From CBDFGK01 sp965247075 (GTDB taxonomy: Bacteria > Pseudomonadota > Gammaproteobacteria > Pseudomonadales > Halieaceae): a stretch of DNA of 64,000 nt. How positions within the stretch are numbered: position 1 is the first letter of the stretch; each line of letters opens with the position of its first letter. The notes beneath the pieces were generated by a model, which saw only the letters and a program-made list of their open reading frames with translations, was not told where the DNA came from and ran no database searches. Location of the stretch: NCBI GenBank assembly GCA_965247075.1, contig CBDFGK010000003.1, forward strand, positions 1,674,001 to 1,738,000. Direction: 5' to 3'. The translations under genes were made by a program, and so were the position numbers. Below are positions 60,587 through 64,000 of this stretch, in pieces.

Positions 60587-61741
60587 ATGACCCGTGTTGC
60601 GGTCAAACCGGAGATGTTGCGCTGGGCGGTTGAACGCGCGAGGCGGGTGCCGGACGACCTGCCGGCACGGTTTGCCAAGTTTCCGGATTGGCTGGAAGGC
60701 GATGTTCAACCAACGTTGAAGCAGTTGGAGAGTTTCGCCAAGACCATTCATGTGCCGATCGGCTATCTGTTTCTGCCCGAGCCGCCCGATGAACCCTTGC
60801 CGATCCCCGATTTCCGCACGCTGGAAGGCCATCGGTTGGCGCGGCCCAGCCCAAACCTGTTGGAAATGATCTATGCCTGCCAGGAACGCCAGAGCTGGTA
60901 TGCAGATTTTGCCCGTCTTTACCAAGACCCCGAGCTGGAATTTGTCGAGAGCGCAACGCTGAATACCTCTCCAGAAGCTGTGGCCAGGCAAATCCGCGCA
61001 GTGCTGGGCTTCAGCGTAGAGGAACGCCGCGATTGTGGCACCTGGACTGATGCATTGCGGATGTTCATTCGCCAAGCTGATCAGGCTGGGATTCTGGTGA
61101 TGACGAGTGGGGTTGTGTTCAGCAACAACAAACGGCCACTGGACGTTGACGAGTTCCGGGGTTTCGCCCTGGTGGACCGTCTGGCACCTTTGGTTTTCAT
61201 CAATGGGTCGGATGCCAAGGCCGCGCAGATGTTTACTCTGGCTCATGAGCTTGCGCATATCTGGTTGGGTGCATCGGCCCTGTCGAACGCAAGTGCGGCC
61301 CCTCTGGCCGGGTTCCGGCGTGAGGAAGCCTGGTGTAACAGGGTGGCGGCAGAATTGCTTGCCCCTCTGGCCGCCGTACAAGCCGAACTCCGCGACGGTG
61401 AAGCCCCTGAACAAACACCGAGTCGTCTGGCCCGTCACTTCAAGGTTAGCACGCTGGTTATTTTGCGCCGCCTTCTGGATGTCGGCGTTTTGGATCGCCC
61501 CACGTTCAATGCGGACTGGGGGTTTGAAATGCAGCGGTTACGTGAAATTAAGCAAAAATCTGGTGGCGGCGGGGACTTTTACCGAACCACCCTGTCGCGG
61601 GTTAGCCATAGGTTTACGCGAGCGTTGGTCGTCAGCACGCTGGAAGGCCAGACATTGTATCGCGACGCTTTCCGGATGCTGGGCGTCAAGAAAACTGAGA
61701 CATTCAACAATCTCGGGCGGGAAGTCGGGGTGATGATGTGA
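60587..61741 (+). CDS. ImmA/IrrE-family metallopeptidase
   Basis: The 384-residue protein has an N-terminal regulator-like region (residues 1-70; TIHVPIGYLFLPEPP is typical of XRE-ImmA proteins) and the zinc peptidase motif TLAHELAHIWLG (HExxH) near residue 221. A downstream EEAWCNRVAAELLAP segment carries the third ligand Glu. Relatives cleave repressors or antitoxins under stress. An in-frame extension upstream is rejected because it lies in non-coding spacer. It is followed with four-base overlap by a DUF4411 PIN-like gene, the usual order for this predicted toxin-antitoxin pair. Confidence 0.9.
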   Translation: MTRVAVKPEMLRWAVERARRVPDDLPARFAKFPDWLEGDVQPTLKQLESFAKTIHVPIGYLFLPEPPDEPLPIPDFRTLEGHRLARPSPNLLEMIYACQERQSWYADFARLYQDPELEFVESATLNTSPEAVARQIRAVLGFSVEERRDCGTWTDALRMFIRQADQAGILVMTSGVVFSNNKRPLDVDEFRGFALVDRLAPLVFINGSDAKAAQMFTLAHELAHIWLGASALSNASAAPLAGFRREEAWCNRVAAELLAPLAAVQAELRDGEAPEQTPSRLARHFKVSTLVILRRLLDVGVLDRPTFNADWGFEMQRLREIKQKSGGGGDFYRTTLSRVSHRFTRALVVSTLEGQTLYRDAFRMLGVKKTETFNNLGREVGVMM

Positions 61742-62244
61742 CCCGATATCTGCTCGATGCCAACGTATTTATCCAGGCGAAGAACCTGCACTATGGCTTT
61801 GATTTTTGCCCGGCATTTTGGGAGTGGCTGGTTGTTCAAAACGCCGCCGGAAACGTGGCGAGTATTGAGAAGGTCGCGGATGAACTGGCAGCTGGAGAAG
61901 ATGAGCTCACCTCGTGGGCCAAGGCCCGAGGGAGCGCTTTCTTCCTGCCAGCGGATGACGCCATATTACCCGCGTTTGGAACAGTAAGTGCCTGGGCAAA
62001 CGGTCATGGATATGCGCCCGCCGCCGTTGCTACATTTCTGCAAGCCGCAGACTATTGGCTCGTTGCTCATGCGTTGGCGCATGAATACACAGTTGTCACT
62101 CATGAGGTTTCGGCAAATTCAACCAGAAAGATTAAGATTCCCAATGCCTGCATAGGGTTAGAGCTTCATTGTGTCAGCTCTTATGAAATGCTGCGCTGTG
62201 AGCGGCCAACGTTCGTACTGGGTCCAGAAAGAGACGTTGCCTGA
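61738..62244 (+). CDS. DUF4411 family PIN-like protein, probable RNase toxin
   Basis: The 168-residue product starts TRYLLDANVFIQAKN, the first acidic position of a PIN-type nuclease, then EKVADEL and a later QAADYWLVAHALAH with another Asp, and TVVTHE. DUF4411 proteins are VapC-like and commonly paired with ImmA/IrrE peptidases. It would cut RNA when released from control. Start is GTG overlapping the previous stop; its own stop overlaps hsdR by one base. Confidence 0.85.
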   Translation: MTRYLLDANVFIQAKNLHYGFDFCPAFWEWLVVQNAAGNVASIEKVADELAAGEDELTSWAKARGSAFFLPADDAILPAFGTVSAWANGHGYAPAAVATFLQAADYWLVAHALAHEYTVVTHEVSANSTRKIKIPNACIGLELHCVSSYEMLRCERPTFVLGPERDVA

Positions 62245-64000
62245 TGGCCTTTATCTCCGAAGCTGATGTCGAGACTACGTTACTGGAGCAGATGGAGCGG
62301 CTGGGTTACACCCGCCTTGCCGACAACGTGACGGGACCGGACGGCTCGGCCCCGGAGCGTGTAGCCTGTTCCGACGTGATCCTGACGGGCCGCATGGAAG
62401 CGGCAGTGGATCGTTTGAATCCGCATATCCCGATTGAGGCCCGACACGACGCCTTGAAGAAAATCATCGCCACCGAAACCCCGTCTCTGATTGAGGAGAA
62501 CCGCCGCCTGCACCGCGCCCTGGTGGAAGGCGTTGATGTTGAATTCTACGCCGAAGACGGCACCATCCGGGGGGATAAAGTCCATCTGATCGACTTCGAC
62601 AATATAGATGCCAACGACTGGCTGGTCCTCAATCAGTTTACGGTCATTGAAAACGGCGCAAACCGCCGTCCGGACGTGGTGATATTTGTGAACGGCCTGC
62701 CGCTTGGCGTGATCGAGCTCAAGAACCCCGGTACTGAAACCGCCACCCTGACCAGCGCCTATAATCAGCTTCAAACCTATAAAACACAGATTCCTTCGCT
62801 ATTCAGGACCAACAGCGTTCTGGTTATATCTGATGGTCTGACGGCGCGCATCGGCTCCCTGACCGCCAAAGAAGAACGCTTCATGCCCTGGCGCACAACG
62901 GACGGCACCGATGTTGCGACCAAGGGCAGCCCGGAAATGGCCGTGCTGATCAAGGGTGTCTTTGATAGACGGCGTTTCCTGGACCTGATCCGTGACTTCA
63001 CCGTCTTTGGCGATACCGGGTCCGGCATTTCCAAAATTATCGCGGGCTATCACCAGTACCATGCGGTGCGACATGCCGTGGAATGCACGGTCGCGGCCAC
63101 CTCGCCCGAGGGAGATCGAAAAATCGGCGTGATATGGCACACCCAGGGTTCCGGCAAAAGCCTTCTGATGGCTTTCTATGCGGGACAACTGGTGCGGCGG
63201 CCAGAACTGGAAAACCCGACCATCGTCGTTATTACGGACCGCAACGATTTGGACGACCAGTTGTTTGGCACCTTTTCCATGTGCCGTGATCTTATCCGCC
63301 AAACACCCATCCAGGCAGATAGTCGGGAGAACCTGCGAGAGGTCCTGAACCGTGCCTCCGGCGGCGTTGTGTTCACCACTCTTCAGAAGTTTTCTCCAGC
63401 CAATGGCGAGACCGCTTATCCGGTGTTGACCGACCGGCGCAACGTCGTGGTCATCGCGGACGAAGCCCATCGCAGCCAGTATGGCTTCGAGGCGCGGGTG
63501 GAGCGGGAAACCGGCGAGATTGCCTATGGTTTCGCCAAACACCTTCGCGATGCCCTCCCGAAGGCCTCCTTCATTGGCTTTACCGGCACACCCATAGAGA
63601 AGGACGATATAAACACGCCTGCCGTGTTTGGGGAGTACATTGATATCTACGACATCAGCCGCGCGGTCGAGGATGGTGCGACGGTGCCGATCTATTACGA
63701 AAGCCGTCTGGCCCGTATCGAACTGGCCGAGGAGGAAAAGGCTGTAATCGACGCTGAGATCGAAGAACTCACCGAGGACGAGACGGTTTCCGAGCAGGAA
63801 CGCGTGAGGCGCAGGTGGTCTAGGGTCGAAGCGCTGGTTGGGACCGAAAACCGGCTAAAGATGGTCGCCGACGATTTGGTGCGACATTTCAAGGACCGGG
63901 TCACGGCCATGGATGGCAAGGCGATGGTGGTCTGCATGAGCCGCCGTATTTGTATTGGGCTCTACAACCAGATCACTGCCCTGCGCCCGGACTGGCATTC
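62244..64000 (+). CDS. hsdR: type I restriction endonuclease subunit HsdR, N-terminal part
   Basis: The frame stays open to the right edge, giving 585 residues of a protein that normally has about 1000. It begins FISEADVETTLLEQMERLGY. The nuclease motif is RRPDVVIFVNGLPLGVIELKNP (D-x...-ExK) near residue 152-173. The translocase part includes IGVIWHTQGSGKSLLMAF (Walker A) near 300, VVVIADEAHRSQYG (DEAH) near 402 and FIGFTGTPIEKDD. It cuts foreign DNA after ATP-driven translocation with HsdM/HsdS. The gene closes the interleaved operon. Confidence 0.96.
   Translation, partial: MAFISEADVETTLLEQMERLGYTRLADNVTGPDGSAPERVACSDVILTGRMEAAVDRLNPHIPIEARHDALKKIIATETPSLIEENRRLHRALVEGVDVEFYAEDGTIRGDKVHLIDFDNIDANDWLVLNQFTVIENGANRRPDVVIFVNGLPLGVIELKNPGTETATLTSAYNQLQTYKTQIPSLFRTNSVLVISDGLTARIGSLTAKEERFMPWRTTDGTDVATKGSPEMAVLIKGVFDRRRFLDLIRDFTVFGDTGSGISKIIAGYHQYHAVRHAVECTVAATSPEGDRKIGVIWHTQGSGKSLLMAFYAGQLVRRPELENPTIVVITDRNDLDDQLFGTFSMCRDLIRQTPIQADSRENLREVLNRASGGVVFTTLQKFSPANGETAYPVLTDRRNVVVIADEAHRSQYGFEARVERETGEIAYGFAKHLRDALPKASFIGFTGTPIEKDDINTPAVFGEYIDIYDISRAVEDGATVPIYYESRLARIELAEEEKAVIDAEIEELTEDETVSEQERVRRRWSRVEALVGTENRLKMVADDLVRHFKDRVTAMDGKAMVVCMSRRICIGLYNQITALRPDWH

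Noticed and set aside
1..64000. CRISPR arrays, rRNA and tRNA genes
   Set aside because: I saw no regularly spaced direct repeats and no rRNA-like or cloverleaf-like sequence. A covariance-model search would be needed to exclude small RNAs.

Overview
The window looks like a chromosomal segment of a marine-type gammaproteobacterium, probably near Cellvibrionales/Halieaceae (inference). The support is gene order and gene content: apbC-dcd, purN-purM divergent from DUF2066-perM-hda, yihY divergent from arsC-wrbA-DUF2069-dgkA, a fused indolepyruvate:ferredoxin oxidoreductase, a large TonB-dependent receptor, a wax-ester synthase/DGAT and a TRAP transporter. The core genes are GC-rich. Several accessory patches are visibly AT-rich and bordered by transposon scars. 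I found no rRNA, tRNA or CRISPR array.

Layout. 1-8.7 kb is housekeeping: an S10 peptidase end, ApbC, Dcd, purine synthesis, DUF2066/PerM/Hda, and omega-amidase plus methionine aminotransferase. 9.1-12.2 kb is a small mobile patch with a DUF2188 protein, an ISL3 transposase under a start-codon hairpin, an NDT/TIR-like protein and a chimeric transposase remnant. 12.2-22.5 kb is metabolic: Lrp/IOR, a QueF-independent queuosine-precursor transporter with an SDR and a PTPS homologue, a TonB receptor and an LLM flavoenzyme. At 22.5-25.5 kb an NRAMP-like gene is split by an IS1595-family element with an exact 8-bp target duplication; removing the element restores the reading frame. 25.5-38.5 kb holds CysK, a 28-aa membrane peptide with a terminator, a Fic protein, a TlpA/YihY cluster, ArsC-WrbA-DgkA and an RND efflux pair.

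38.6-41.8 kb contains an EcoRI-type methyltransferase with a DUF262-HNH nuclease. Both sit between two remnants of one zinc alcohol dehydrogenase gene. 41.8-48.6 kb returns to lipid and transport functions, with a 68-bp near-perfect palindrome upstream of a MaoC hydratase.

48.6 kb to the end is a defence-type island. Two decayed copies of one insertion sequence flank a GHKL-type ATPase gene, an unknown partner gene and an intact IS66 element with an 8-bp target duplication. Beyond them lies a type I restriction-modification operon in which several toxin-like genes sit between the hsd genes: hsdM, hepT (HEPN toxin), an in-frame fusion of the MntA nucleotidyltransferase antitoxin to HsdS, an AbiJ-like HEPN protein, an ImmA/IrrE peptidase, a DUF4411 PIN-like protein, and hsdR (cut by the window end). 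The genes overlap by 1-4 bases, except for short gaps of 1 and 77 bases. The MntA-HsdS fusion and the interleaving of three potential RNase modules with a restriction system are the most notable features. The GHKL two-gene unit is the best candidate for an undescribed system.
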